From Streptomyces glaucescens (GTDB taxonomy: Bacteria > Actinomycetota > Actinomycetes > Streptomycetales > Streptomycetaceae): DNA of 64,000 nucleotides. The notes beneath the pieces are model-generated. The model saw only the letters and a list, made by a program, of their open reading frames with translations. It was not told the origin of the DNA and made no database searches. Below, piece after piece: positions 1 to 8,401 of this stretch (within the stretch, counting starts at the first letter, position 1; every line of letters starts with the position of its first letter). The stretch covers positions 2,623,501 to 2,687,500 of the forward strand of contig NZ_CP009438.1 of assembly GCF_000761215.1 (NCBI RefSeq). The letters run 5' to 3'. The translations under genes were made by a program, and so were the position numbers.

Positions 1-319
1 GCTCCGGGTCCTGGCCCGCCTTGCGGCGTTTGGCGTCGAACAGGGACCGCAGCCAGGCGCGCAGCCGCTGCTCCGGGTCGCGGTCCCGCTCGGCGGCGAT
101 GCCGGCCAGCTCCAGCGACGTACGGTCCAGCCAGCGCTTCGTCACGGCCTCGCGCAGGGCCGCCTTGGTGCGGAAGTGCCGGTAGACGCTGCCGTGGCTG
201 ACGCCGAGCGCGCGGGCCACGTCGACCACGGTGGCCTTGGCCGGGCCGTGGCGGCGCAGCACCTCCTCGGTCGCCTCGAGGATGCGCTCGGCGGTCAGGG
301 TCTCACTGCTCGGTGCCAT
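1..319 (-). CDS. TetR-family transcriptional regulator, partial (N-terminal part)
   Basis: The reading frame opens at an ATG at 319 and runs off the left edge, giving about 106 N-terminal residues. The N-terminus has the TetR helix-turn-helix pattern: ILEATEEVLRRHGP, then VVDVARALGVSHGSVYRHF, then KAALREAVTKRWLD. The gene starts 25 bp after the aldo/keto reductase stop on the same strand, so the two probably share a transcript. The reductase promoter carries a perfect inverted repeat (1371-1406), which makes autoregulation of the operon by this protein a reasonable inference. The ligand-binding half is outside the window, so no ligand can be suggested. Confidence 0.85.
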   Translation of the reverse strand, partial: MAPSSETLTAERILEATEEVLRRHGPAKATVVDVARALGVSHGSVYRHFRTKAALREAVTKRWLDRTSLELAGIAAERDRDPEQRLRAWLRSLFDAKRRKAGQDPE

Positions 320-344
320 GGGGTGACGGTACCCGGCGGGTGGT

Positions 345-1355
345 TCACCGCTCGCTGTCGAGGTGTGCCATCTGGGAGGCGGGGTAGCGCTCGCCGGCCG
401 CCGCGTCCGCCGGTACGGCCGCCTCGATCGCCGCGAGGTCGGCGGCCTCCAGGGTGACCTCCAGCGCGCCCAGCGCCTCGGTGAGCCGGTCCCGGCGGCG
501 TGCGCCGACCAGCGGCACGATGTCCTCGCCGCGGGCCAGCACCCAGGCGATGGCGATCTGCGCGACGGAGGCGCCCTTCTGCTCGGCGATCTTCCGCAGC
601 GCCTCCACGAGCGCCAGGTTGTGGCGCAGGTTCTCGCCCTGGAAGCGGGGCGACAGGGCCCGGAAGTCGTTCGCGGGAAGCTGCCGGTCGGCGGTGAAGT
701 GGCCGGAGATCAGTCCCCGGGAGAGGACGCCGTACGCGGTGACGCCGATGCCCAGTTCGCGCGTGACGGGCAGGATCTCCGCCTCGATGCCTCGGGAGAT
801 CAGCGAGTACTCGATCTGGAGGTCCGCGATGGGCGCGGTCGCGGCGGCCCTGCGGACGGTGTCGGCGCCGACCTCGCTGAGGCCGATGTGCCGGACGTAT
901 CCCCGCTCGACGAGTTCGGCGATGGCGCCGACGGTCTCCTCGACGGGGACGGCCGGGTCGAGGCGTGCGATGCGGTAGACGTCGATGTGGTCGACGCCGA
1001 GGCGCTGGAGGGAGTACGCCGCGAAGTTGTGCACCGCCTCGGGCCGGCCGTCGTAGCCGAGCCAGCCGCCGTCGGGGCCGCGCAGCGCGCCGAACTTCAC
1101 GCTGACCAGGGCCTGTTCCCGGCGGGCGGCGGGTGCGGTGCGCAGCGCCTCGCCGATCAGCAGTTCGTTGTGGCCCATGCCGTAGAAGTCGCCGGTGTCG
1201 AGGAGGGTGACGCCCGCTTCGAGCGCCGCGTGGATGGTCGCCAGCGACTCCGCGCGGTCGGTGTCGCCGTAGAGCGCGGACATGCCCATGCAGCCGAGGC
1301 CGAGTGCGGAGACCTGGGGGCCGGTGGTGCCGAGGGTGCGTGTCTGGATCGTCAT
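345..1355 (-). CDS. Aldo/keto reductase, NADPH-dependent type
   Basis: This 336-residue cytoplasmic (alpha/beta)8-barrel oxidoreductase should reduce carbonyls with NADPH. The AKR start (RTLGTTGPQVSALGLGCMGM) is clear, as are catalytic Asp53 and Tyr58 in LLDTGDFYGMGHNE and Lys87 in VSVKFGA. In the beta4 segment (DVYRIARLDP), where AKRs normally have the catalytic His, this protein has Ala130. From memory a subgroup of bacterial AKRs has this variation, so activity may be retained with altered substrates. It is the first gene of a probable operon with the downstream TetR gene. The substrate is unknown. Confidence 0.9.
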   Translation of the reverse strand: MTIQTRTLGTTGPQVSALGLGCMGMSALYGDTDRAESLATIHAALEAGVTLLDTGDFYGMGHNELLIGEALRTAPAARREQALVSVKFGALRGPDGGWLGYDGRPEAVHNFAAYSLQRLGVDHIDVYRIARLDPAVPVEETVGAIAELVERGYVRHIGLSEVGADTVRRAAATAPIADLQIEYSLISRGIEAEILPVTRELGIGVTAYGVLSRGLISGHFTADRQLPANDFRALSPRFQGENLRHNLALVEALRKIAEQKGASVAQIAIAWVLARGEDIVPLVGARRRDRLTEALGALEVTLEAADLAAIEAAVPADAAAGERYPASQMAHLDSER

Positions 1356-1370
1356 GACACCAGCCTGGCA

Positions 1371-1406
1371 TGACGACTGACAGATTTCAATATCTGTCAG
1401 TCGTCA
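1371..1406. promoter_or_regulatory. Perfect 15-bp inverted repeat, candidate TetR operator
   Basis: TGACGACTGACAGAT (1371-1385) and its exact reverse complement (1392-1406) flank a 6-base spacer. The repeat lies 16-51 bases upstream of the aldo/keto reductase start, where that gene's promoter should be. A related half-motif (GTTGTCAG) follows at about 1407-1414. Size and placement fit an operator for the TetR protein encoded second in this operon; that pairing is inference. Confidence 0.7.
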
Positions 1407-1449
1407 GTTGTCAGCGATCCGGGCTCCGGCCGGACCCGCCCCTCCTCTT

Positions 1450-1492
1450 TGGTCCAGACCTCTTGACGAAAGGTCTGGACCAAGCGCATCGT
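1450..1492 (+). promoter_or_regulatory. Chitinase promoter with two DasR-like sites
   Basis: TGGTCCAGACC (1450-1460) and GGTCTGGACCA (1472-1482) each match the core of the DasR-responsive element of Streptomyces chitinase promoters (consensus ACTGGTCTAGACCACT) and are also inverted copies of each other. Between them is TTGACG (1463-1468), a good -35, with a weaker candidate -10 near 1487-1492 (CATCGT). DasR bound at both sites would cover the promoter, giving N-acetylglucosamine-responsive repression. Sites are seen in sequence; regulation is inferred from known DasR biology. Confidence 0.75.
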
Positions 1493-1552
1493 CAGGGGAC
1501 CGCGCACTGTCATGCCTACGACACCTCACCGCACCCCCACCGGGAGGCCCGC

Positions 1553-2608
1553 ATGCTCCGCCGCACCCTGCGCCGCCTGCTCACCACCGCGCTCGGCACC
1601 GCCCTCCTCGCCCCCCTCTCCCTGGCCGCCGCCCCCACCGCGTCGGCCGCCGACACCTGCGTACTGAACCCCAAACCCGCCGGCAAGGTGCTCCAGGGCT
1701 ACTGGGAGAACTGGGACGGCGCCGCGAACGGGGTCCACCCGCCCTTCGGCTGGACACCGATCACCGACTCCCGCATCCGCGCTCACGGCTACAACGTGAT
1801 CAACGCGGCCTTCCCCGTGATCCGCTCCGACGGCACCGCGCTGTGGGAGGACGGCATGGACACCGGCGTGAAGGTGGCCACCCCCGCCGAGATGTGCGCG
1901 GCCAAGGCGTCCGGGCAGACGATCCTGCTCTCCATCGGCGGCGCCGCGGCCGGCATCGACCTCAGCTCCGCCGCCGTGGCCGACCGGTTCGTCGCGACGA
2001 TCGTGCCGATCCTGCAGAAGTACAACTTCGACGGCATCGACATCGACATCGAGACCGGTCTGGTCGGCAGCGGCAGCATCACCCAGTTGTCCCCGTCCCA
2101 GACGAACCTGATCCGGATCATCGACGGCATCCTGGCGCGCATGCCGGCCGGCTTCGGCCTCACCATGGCCCCGGAGACGGCGTACGTCACCGGCGGCAGC
2201 GTGGTCTACGGCTCGATCTGGGGCGCGTACCTGCCCATCATCAAGAAGTACGCCGACAACGGCCGCCTGTGGTGGCTGAACATGCAGTACTACAACGGCA
2301 GCATGTACGGCTGCTCCGGCGACTCCTACGCGGCCGGCACGGTCCAGGGGTTCACCGCCCAGACCGACTGCCTGAACCGCGGCCTGGTCGTGCAGGGCAC
2401 CACGATCCGGGTGCCCTACGACAAGCAGGTCCCGGGTCTGCCCGCCCAGCCCGGCGCGGGCGGCGGCTACCTGTCGCCGTCCCAGGTCGCCCAGGCCTGG
2501 CGGCACTACGGCACGTCCCTCAAGGGCCTGATGACCTGGTCGCTGAACTGGGACGGCTCGCGCAACTGGACCTTCGGCGACAACGTCAAGGCACTCCAGG
2601 GCCGCTGA
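1553..2608 (+). CDS. Secreted GH18 chitinase
   Basis: This 351-residue secreted endo-acting chitinase of glycoside hydrolase family 18 hydrolyses beta-1,4-GlcNAc chains. The signal peptide spans residues 1 to about 33 (twin Arg-Arg, hydrophobic core, cut near ASA-A). The catalytic motif DGIDIDIE lies at residues 160-167, with Glu167 the proton donor, after the SIGG strand motif. There is no separate chitin-binding domain. The ATG at 1553 is chosen because GGGAGG ends 5 bases upstream; an in-frame ATG at 1370 would extend through the promoter. DasR-like sites upstream support chitin regulation. Position next to glyS resembles SCO2503 of S. coelicolor (from memory). Confidence 0.93.
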   Translation: MLRRTLRRLLTTALGTALLAPLSLAAAPTASAADTCVLNPKPAGKVLQGYWENWDGAANGVHPPFGWTPITDSRIRAHGYNVINAAFPVIRSDGTALWEDGMDTGVKVATPAEMCAAKASGQTILLSIGGAAAGIDLSSAAVADRFVATIVPILQKYNFDGIDIDIETGLVGSGSITQLSPSQTNLIRIIDGILARMPAGFGLTMAPETAYVTGGSVVYGSIWGAYLPIIKKYADNGRLWWLNMQYYNGSMYGCSGDSYAAGTVQGFTAQTDCLNRGLVVQGTTIRVPYDKQVPGLPAQPGAGGGYLSPSQVAQAWRHYGTSLKGLMTWSLNWDGSRNWTFGDNVKALQGR

Positions 2609-2659
2609 CCGGCCGCCGGTTCGCACGGGGACGCGGGGTGCCCGCCGCGCACCATGGCG

Positions 2660-2738
2660 GCGGGGACGCGAAGGTCCCCGCGCCCCGGACGGCGAAGGCC
2701 CCCGGCACCGGACCGCTTCGGGTCCGGCGCCGGGGGCC
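2660..2738. terminator. Two hairpins between convergent chitinase and glyS genes
   Basis: An 8-bp stem (2660-2667 with 2674-2681, loop GCGAAG) is followed by a much stronger hairpin: 10 bp plus 7 bp of stem separated by one A/C mismatch (2697-2714 with 2721-2738, 6-base loop). No U-tract follows, as is common in Streptomyces. They probably terminate both converging transcripts. Confidence 0.65.
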
Positions 2739-2755
2739 GACGGCGCGGGCGGAGG

Positions 2756-4138
2756 TCAGCAGCCGATCAGGCGGCCGGCCAGGTAGCCCTCGATCTGGTC
2801 GAGGGAGACGCGCTCCTGCTTCATCGTGTCGCGCTCGCGGACGGTGACCGCGTTGTCGTCGAGGGTGTCGAAGTCGACGGTGACGCAGTACGGGGTGCCG
2901 ATCTCGTCCTGGCGGCGGTAGCGGCGGCCGATGGCGCCGGCGTCGTCGAACTCGATGTTCCAGTGCTGGCGCAGCGCCTGGGCGAGGCCCTTGGCCTTCG
3001 GGGACAGCTCCGCGTTGCGGGACAGCGGCAGGACCGCGACCTTCACCGGGGCCAGGCGGTGGTCGAGGCGCAGCACCGTGCGCTTCTCCATCTTGCCCTT
3101 GGCGTTGGGCGCCTCGTCCTCGACGTAGGCGTCGAGGAGGAAGGCCAGCATGGTGCGGCCGACACCGGCCGCGGGCTCGATGACGTACGGCGTCCAGCGC
3201 TCGCCGGCCTCCTGGTCGAAGTAGGAGAGGTCCTGGCCGGAGGCCTTGGAGTGGGCGCCGAGGTCGTAGTCGGTGCGGTTGGCGACACCCTCCAGCTCGC
3301 CCCACTCGCTGCCGCCGAACTGGAAGCGGTACTCGATGTCAGCGGTGCGCTTGGAGTAGTGCGAGAGCTTCTCCTGCGGGTGCTCGTACCACCGCATGTT
3401 CTCCTCGCGCAGGCCGAGACCGGTGTACCAGTTCCAGCGCTGCTCCATCCAGTACTCCTGCCACTGCTCGTCCTCGCCCGGCTTGACGAAGAACTCCATC
3501 TCCATCTGCTCGAACTCGCGGGTGCGGAAGATGAAGTTGCCGGGCGTGATCTCGTTGCGGAAGGACTTGCCCATCTGCGCGATGCCGAACGGCGGCTTCT
3601 TGCGCGAGGCGACCTGCACCTGGGCGAAGTTGGTGAAGATGCCCTGGGCGGTCTCGGGGCGCAGGTAGGCGACCGAGCCGGAGTCCTGGGTCGGGCCGAG
3701 GTGGGTGGAGAGCAGCCCGGAGAACTGCTTGGGCTCGGTGAACTGGCCCTTGGTGCCGCAGTTCGGGCAGTTGATGTCGGCGAGGCCGTTCTCGGGGGCG
3801 CGGCCCTTCTTCTCCTCGTACGCCTCCTCCAGGTGGTCCGCGCGGAACCGCTTGTGACAGGAGGTGCACTCGGTGAGCGGGTCGGTGAAGGTGGCGACGT
3901 GGCCGGAGGCGACCCAGACCTCGGGGGCGAGGATCACGGACGAGTCGATGCCGACGACGTCCTCGCGCGACGTCACCATGTAGCGCCACCACTGGCGCTT
4001 GATGTTCTCCTTGAGCTCGACACCCAGCGGCCCGTAGTCCCAGGCGGCACGCTGACCGCCGTAGATCTCACTGCACGGGAAAACGAAGCCACGGCGCTTG
4101 CTCAGGCTGACGATGGTGTCGATCTTGTCGGCGGCCAC
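2756..4138 (-). CDS. glyS: Glycyl-tRNA synthetase (alpha2 type)
   Basis: This 460-residue class II aminoacyl-tRNA synthetase charges tRNA-Gly. The N-terminus ([20 protein letters not shown]) is typical of bacterial/archaeal-eukaryal type GlyRS. Class II motifs surround [10 protein letters not shown] and the C-terminal [12 protein letters not shown]. An inserted zinc-binding pair CTSCHKRF...CPNCGTKG is visible. The GTG at 4138, behind GAAGAGAG, gives the family length; the frame is open further upstream to 4399, but that stretch is low-quality sequence covering the divergent znuA promoter. Transcribed divergently from the zinc operon. Essential housekeeping gene. Confidence 0.95.
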   Translation of the reverse strand: MAADKIDTIVSLSKRRGFVFPCSEIYGGQRAAWDYGPLGVELKENIKRQWWRYMVTSREDVVGIDSSVILAPEVWVASGHVATFTDPLTECTSCHKRFRADHLEEAYEEKKGRAPENGLADINCPNCGTKGQFTEPKQFSGLLSTHLGPTQDSGSVAYLRPETAQGIFTNFAQVQVASRKKPPFGIAQMGKSFRNEITPGNFIFRTREFEQMEMEFFVKPGEDEQWQEYWMEQRWNWYTGLGLREENMRWYEHPQEKLSHYSKRTADIEYRFQFGGSEWGELEGVANRTDYDLGAHSKASGQDLSYFDQEAGERWTPYVIEPAAGVGRTMLAFLLDAYVEDEAPNAKGKMEKRTVLRLDHRLAPVKVAVLPLSRNAELSPKAKGLAQALRQHWNIEFDDAGAIGRRYRRQDEIGTPYCVTVDFDTLDDNAVTVRERDTMKQERVSLDQIEGYLAGRLIGC

Positions 4139-4261
4139 GGTGCTCTCTTCATTACGACGACGGGCGACGAAGCGAGGTGCTTCCAGCGAATGCTTCAGGT
4201 TACCGGCGCGGACTCCCCCTGAACCAAATCGGGATCCCCCCTGTCCCGAATGAGGGCTTTG

Positions 4262-4299
4262 TTGACAACGGTTTCCACTTTTGTTGAAAATGACTCTCA
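4262..4299 (+). promoter_or_regulatory. znuA promoter with Zur box
   Basis: TTGACA (4262-4267) is a consensus -35; 18 bases later GAAAAT (4286-4291) serves as -10. A near-perfect Zur box, TGAAAATGACTCTCA (4285-4299), covers the -10 and ends on the A of the ATG at 4299. Zur with zinc bound here would block RNA polymerase directly. The predicted transcription start falls at or next to the ATG, so the mRNA would be leaderless. Confidence 0.75.
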
Positions 4300-5258
4300 T
4301 GAACGTACGACGACGCCTCATACCCACCGCGGCGGTGACCGCCCTCGGTCTCGCCGCCCTGACCGCCTGCTCCAGCGACTCCGCCGGCGCGGGCGGCACC
4401 GACAGGTTCGATGTCGTCGCGTCGTTCTACCCGATGCAGTTCCTCGCCGAGCAGATCGGCGGGGACCACGTGCACGTCACCACCCTCACCGAGCCCGGCC
4501 AGGAACCGCACGACCTGGAGCTGAGCACCCGGCAGACCGCCGAACTCCAGGAAGCCGACGCGGTCCTCTACCTGAAGTCCCTCCAGCCCGCCGTCGACGA
4601 GGCCGTCGGCCAGGCCGACGTGAAGACCAAGATCGACGCGGCCTCCCTCACCGAGCTGGCCGACCACGGCGACGTCGAGCACGACCACGGCCACGAGGGC
4701 GAGGAGCACGCCGGGGAGCACGCCGAGGAGGAGCACGCCCTCGACCCCCACGTCTGGCTCGACCCGGTGAAGTACGCCGAGATCGCCGAGGGCGTCGGCG
4801 CCGCCTTCGAGAAGGCCGACCCGGACCACGCCGCCGACTACAGGAAGAACACCGACGCCCTGGTCGACCGGCTCGGCGCCCTGGACACCAAGTTCCGCGA
4901 CGGGCTGAAGAACACCGAGACCAAGGTCTTCTTCACCAACCACGCCTCGTTCGGCTACTTCGCCGAGCGCTACGGCCTCACCCAGGAGGCCATCAGCGGC
5001 CTCGACCCGGAGTCCGAGCCGAGCCCCGCCCGGATCAGGGAACTCCAGGAGGAGGCCAAGGCCGACGGCGTGACCACGGTGTTCTACGAGACACTGGTGA
5101 GCGACAAGACCGCGAAGACGCTCGCGAAGGACGCCGGCCTGAAGACCGGCGTGCTCGACCCGCTCGAGGGCATCACCGACAAGTCCGAGGGCGACGACTA
5201 CTTCCAGGTCATGGAGTCCAACCTCAGCGCGCTGAAGACGGCCCTCGGCGCCAAGTGA
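4299..5258 (+). CDS. znuA: Zinc ABC transporter substrate-binding lipoprotein
   Basis: This 319-residue metal-binding lipoprotein captures Zn(II) outside the membrane for the ZnuBC importer. The lipobox is LTAC (about residues 20-23). A mature-domain start [17 protein letters not shown], a His/Glu-rich loop ([20 protein letters not shown]) and DPHVWLDP are hallmarks of cluster A-I zinc-binding proteins. The ATG at 4299 is the likely start: it follows the -10 directly, so translation is probably leaderless; an in-frame ATG at 4290 lies inside the Zur box. First gene of znuA-znuC-znuB-zur, with zinc-Zur repression inferred from the box. Confidence 0.93.
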   Translation: MNVRRRLIPTAAVTALGLAALTACSSDSAGAGGTDRFDVVASFYPMQFLAEQIGGDHVHVTTLTEPGQEPHDLELSTRQTAELQEADAVLYLKSLQPAVDEAVGQADVKTKIDAASLTELADHGDVEHDHGHEGEEHAGEHAEEEHALDPHVWLDPVKYAEIAEGVGAAFEKADPDHAADYRKNTDALVDRLGALDTKFRDGLKNTETKVFFTNHASFGYFAERYGLTQEAISGLDPESEPSPARIRELQEEAKADGVTTVFYETLVSDKTAKTLAKDAGLKTGVLDPLEGITDKSEGDDYFQVMESNLSALKTALGAK

Positions 5259-5275
5259 TCGTTACGGAGGCCCCT

Positions 5276-6043
5276 GTGAGCGAGCCCGTCATATCCCTGC
5301 GCGGCGTACGTGCCGAGCTGGGCTCGCGCCCCGTCCTGCGCGGTATCGACCTCACCGTGTCCCGCGGTGAGGTGGTCGCGCTGCTCGGCGCGAACGGCTC
5401 CGGCAAGTCCACGGCCGTGCGCGCCGTCATCGGCCAGGTGCCGGTCAGCGCCGGCGAGATCGAGCTGTTCGGCACCCCCCGCCGGCGGTTCCGCGACTGG
5501 GCGCGCGTCGGCTACGTCCCGCAGCGCACCACCGCCGCGGGCGGCGTCCCGGCGACCGTGAACGAGGTGGTCTCGTCCGGCCGTCTGTCCCGGACCCGCT
5601 TCGGCGTCTTCCGCAAGAGCGACCGCGAGGCCGTCCGCCGCGCCCTGGACCTGGTCGGCATGGCGGACCGGGCCGGGGACGCGGTGGGCGCGCTCTCCGG
5701 CGGCCAGCACCAGCGGGTGCTGATCGCCCGCGCGCTCGCCGCCGGCCCCGAGCTGCTGATCATGGACGAGCCGATGGCGGGCGTCGACCTGGCCAGCCAG
5801 GAGGTGCTGGCCTCGACCCTGCGCGAGCAGGTCGCCCAGGGCGCGACCGTGCTGGTCGTGCTGCACGAGCTGGGCCCGCTGGAGCCCCTGATCGACCGGG
5901 CGGTGGTGCTGCGCGACGGCTGCGTGCTGCACGACGGCCCGCCCCCGAAGGCGGTCGGCCAGCACGCGCTGCCCGGCCACGACCACGTCCATCCGCACGC
6001 GGCTCACGACGCCGAACCGATCCGGACGGGACTGCTGAGCTGA
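5276..6043 (+). CDS. znuC: Zinc ABC transporter ATP-binding protein
   Basis: This 255-residue ATPase powers zinc import. Walker A GANGSGKST, Q-loop region VPQRTT, signature LSGGQHQR, Walker B LLIMDEP and the switch His (VVLHELG) are all present. The C-terminal tail is His-rich (GHDHVHPHAAHD), perhaps a metal sensor or buffer. The GTG at 5276 follows GGAGG by five bases and lies 17 bases after znuA. The stop overlaps the ATG of the permease gene (TGATG), so translation is probably coupled. Confidence 0.93.
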   Translation: MSEPVISLRGVRAELGSRPVLRGIDLTVSRGEVVALLGANGSGKSTAVRAVIGQVPVSAGEIELFGTPRRRFRDWARVGYVPQRTTAAGGVPATVNEVVSSGRLSRTRFGVFRKSDREAVRRALDLVGMADRAGDAVGALSGGQHQRVLIARALAAGPELLIMDEPMAGVDLASQEVLASTLREQVAQGATVLVVLHELGPLEPLIDRAVVLRDGCVLHDGPPPKAVGQHALPGHDHVHPHAAHDAEPIRTGLLS

Positions 6044-6945
6044 TGGAATTCCTGAACTACGACTTCATGCAGCGGGCGCTGCTCGCCGCCGTCCTGGTCG
6101 GCATCACCGCGCCCGCGGTCGGCATCTACCTGGTGCAGCGCCGCCAGGCCCTGATGGGGGACGGCATCGGCCACGTCGCCATGACCGGCGTCGGCCTCGG
6201 CTTCCTGCTGTCCTGGTCACCGGTGTGGATGGCCACGCTGGTCTCCGTGCTCGGCGCGGTCCTGATGGAGCTGATCCGCTGGTACGGCAGGACCCGCGGC
6301 GACATCGCGCTCGCGATGCTGTTCTACGGCGGCATGGCCGGCGGTGTGATGTTCATCAACCTCGCGCCGGCGGGCTCCAACGCCAACCTGACCTCGTACC
6401 TCTTCGGCTCCCTGTCGACGGTCTCCGAGTCGGACGTCACCGCCATCTGCCTGCTGGCGGCCTTCGTGGTGCTGGTCACCCTCGGGCTGCGCCGCCAGCT
6501 CTTCGCGGTCAGTCAGGACGAGGAGTTCGCGCGGGTCACCGGCCTGCCGGTGCGGGCGCTGAACCTGCTGACGGCCGTCACCGCGGCCGTGACGGTCACG
6601 GTCGCGATGCGCGTGGTCGGCCTGCTGCTGGTGTCCGCGCTGATGGTGGTGCCGGTGGCCGCCGCCCAGCAGCTCAGCCGCAGCTTCGCCGCCACCTTCG
6701 CGATCGCCGTGGCGATCGGGGTGGCCGTGACCCTCGGCGGCACCGTGACCTCGTACTACCAGGACGTGCCGCCCGGGGCGACGATCGTGCTGCTGACCAT
6801 CGGCGCGTTCGTGGTGCTGACCGCGCTGGCGGCTCCGCTGGCCCGGCGCAGGGCCCGGGCGGCGGCTGCCGCCCGGCCGCCCGCGGACCCCGCGGAGTGC
6901 ACGATTCCGGCCAGCCGTCCGACCGGGGACCAGATCGGCGTCTGA
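6043..6945 (+). CDS. znuB: Zinc ABC transporter permease
   Basis: This 300-residue integral membrane permease of the ABC-3 family has about eight hydrophobic segments and the family pattern GIYLVQRRQALMGDGIGHVA near the N-terminus. It pairs with the upstream ATPase and lipoprotein. Its ATG overlaps the znuC stop. The C-terminal tail after about residue 270 is Arg/Ala/Pro-rich and cytoplasmic. Confidence 0.93.
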   Translation: MEFLNYDFMQRALLAAVLVGITAPAVGIYLVQRRQALMGDGIGHVAMTGVGLGFLLSWSPVWMATLVSVLGAVLMELIRWYGRTRGDIALAMLFYGGMAGGVMFINLAPAGSNANLTSYLFGSLSTVSESDVTAICLLAAFVVLVTLGLRRQLFAVSQDEEFARVTGLPVRALNLLTAVTAAVTVTVAMRVVGLLLVSALMVVPVAAAQQLSRSFAATFAIAVAIGVAVTLGGTVTSYYQDVPPGATIVLLTIGAFVVLTALAAPLARRRARAAAAARPPADPAECTIPASRPTGDQIGV

Positions 6946-7005
6946 CCGCCGCCGGTCCGGGCTGGCACAATGGCCCGGACCGCAGCAAGACGTGAGGAGG
7001 CAACG

Positions 7006-7428
7006 GTGACGACCGCTGGACCGCCCGTGAAGGGCCGCGCCACCCGGCAGCGTGCCGCCGTGGCGGCAGCCCTCGACGAAGTCGACGAGTTCCGCAGCGC
7101 GCAGGACCTGCACGACATGCTCAAGCACAAGGGCGACTCCGTCGGGCTGACCACGGTCTACCGCACCCTCCAGTCCCTCGCCGAGGCCGGCGAGGTCGAC
7201 GTGCTGCGCACCTCCGACGGCGAGGCCGTCTACCGCCGGTGCTCCACCGGCGAGCACCACCACCACCTGGTCTGCCGCGTGTGCGGCAAGGCGGTCGAGG
7301 TGGAGGGCCCGGCGGTGGAGAAGTGGGCGGACGCCATCGCTGCCGAGCACGGCTATGTGAACGTGGCGCACACGGTGGAGATCTTCGGCACCTGCGCGGA
7401 CTGCGCACGGGCGGCCACCGAGGACTGA
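7006..7428 (+). CDS. zur: Zinc-uptake regulator Zur (Fur family)
   Basis: This 140-residue Fur-family repressor has an N-terminal winged helix (KGRATRQRAAVAAALDEV...GLTTVYRTLQSLAEAGEV) and a C-terminal dimerisation and metal domain with HHHHLVCRVCGKAVEVEG and FGTCADCARA, the two CxxC pairs that hold structural zinc. The GTG at 7006 is preceded by GAGGAGG at the right distance; an in-frame ATG at 6970 has no such site. It sits 60 bases after znuB. Zur identity rather than Fur or Nur rests on the zinc operon and the Zur box upstream of znuA. Confidence 0.93.
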   Translation: MTTAGPPVKGRATRQRAAVAAALDEVDEFRSAQDLHDMLKHKGDSVGLTTVYRTLQSLAEAGEVDVLRTSDGEAVYRRCSTGEHHHHLVCRVCGKAVEVEGPAVEKWADAIAAEHGYVNVAHTVEIFGTCADCARAATED

Positions 7429-7454
7429 GCGCGCCCGAGGACGCGGTGAGCCGC

Positions 7455-7496
7455 TCCGCCCCAAGCCCATGATCACGTCCATGACCGTGGGGCGGA
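7455..7496. terminator. Candidate bidirectional terminator between zur and uppS
   Basis: TCCGCCCC (7455-7462) pairs perfectly with GGGGCGGA (7489-7496) across a 26-base loop, in the 87-base gap between convergent zur and uppS. The long loop makes this only a moderate candidate. Confidence 0.4.
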
Positions 7497-7515
7497 CCCG
7501 GCCCGCCGGCCGTGC

Positions 7516-8352
7516 TCAGCCCTGCTGCCTGCCCTCCATGGCCAGCAGTTCCTCGTTCGGGACGGCGCCGCCGAACCGGCGGTCGCGGGAGGCGAACTCG
7601 AGGCAGGCGCGCCACAGGTCACGGCGGTCGAAGTCGGGCCACAGCACGTCCTGGAAGACCATCTCGGCGTACGCGCTCTGCCACAGCAGGTAGTTCGAGG
7701 TGCGCTGTTCGCCGCTCGGGCGCAGGAACAGGTCCACGTCCGGCATGTCCGGGTAGTACAGGTACTTCTGGAGCGTCTTCTCGGTGACCTTGGCGGGGTC
7801 CAGCCGGCCCGCCCGCACGTCCTCCGCGAGCGCCTTCGCCGCGTCGGCGATCTCCGCCCGGCCGCCGTAGTTCATGCAGAAGTACAGCGTGAGCCGGTCG
7901 TTGTCCTTCGTCTGCTCCTGGGCGATCTGGAGTTCCTTGGCGACCGACTTCCACAGCTTGGGCATCCGCCCCACCCAGCGCACCCGGATGCCCAGTTCGT
8001 CGAGCTGGTCGCGGGTCTTGCGGATGAAGTCGCGGTTGAAGTTCATCAGGAAGCGGACCTCGTCAGGCGAGCGCTTCCAGTTCTCGGTGGAGAAGGCGTA
8101 CAGCGAGATCGCGCCGACGCCCATCTCGATCCCGCCCTGCAGCACGTCCAGCACGCGCTCGGCACCGACCTTGTGCCCCTCGGTGCGCGGCAGGCCGCGT
8201 TCCTTGGCCCAGCGGCCGTTGCCGTCCATGACGATCGCCACGTGGTTCGGCACCAGCTCGCCGGGGAGCCTGGGCGGCCGCGCACCGGACGGGTGCGGCT
8301 CCGGCGTCCTGTACTCGCGGCGCTGACGCCCCAGGAACCCGCGTACGACCAT
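7516..8352 (-). CDS. uppS: Isoprenyl transferase (undecaprenyl diphosphate synthase family)
   Basis: This 278-residue cis-prenyltransferase condenses IPP onto allylic diphosphates to make the C55 carrier lipid for cell-wall synthesis. The catalytic signature [19 protein letters not shown] (Asp43) is intact, as are [12 protein letters not shown], the [20 protein letters not shown] block and a C-terminal ASRDRRFGG. Streptomyces carry more than one such enzyme, so product chain length is not certain. It is 49 bases downstream of recO on the same strand and likely co-transcribed. Confidence 0.93.
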   Translation of the reverse strand: MVVRGFLGRQRREYRTPEPHPSGARPPRLPGELVPNHVAIVMDGNGRWAKERGLPRTEGHKVGAERVLDVLQGGIEMGVGAISLYAFSTENWKRSPDEVRFLMNFNRDFIRKTRDQLDELGIRVRWVGRMPKLWKSVAKELQIAQEQTKDNDRLTLYFCMNYGGRAEIADAAKALAEDVRAGRLDPAKVTEKTLQKYLYYPDMPDVDLFLRPSGEQRTSNYLLWQSAYAEMVFQDVLWPDFDRRDLWRACLEFASRDRRFGGAVPNEELLAMEGRQQG

Positions 8353-8401
8353 GTGCTTCTCGTCTCCCTAGTTCTCTTCGCCGTGCTCGTTCTCGCCGGA
8401 G

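Noticed and set aside
1370..1552. Upstream in-frame extension of the chitinase from ATG 1370
   Set aside because: It would encode the inverted repeat, the DasR-like sites and the promoter; the signal peptide and ribosome site fit ATG 1553.
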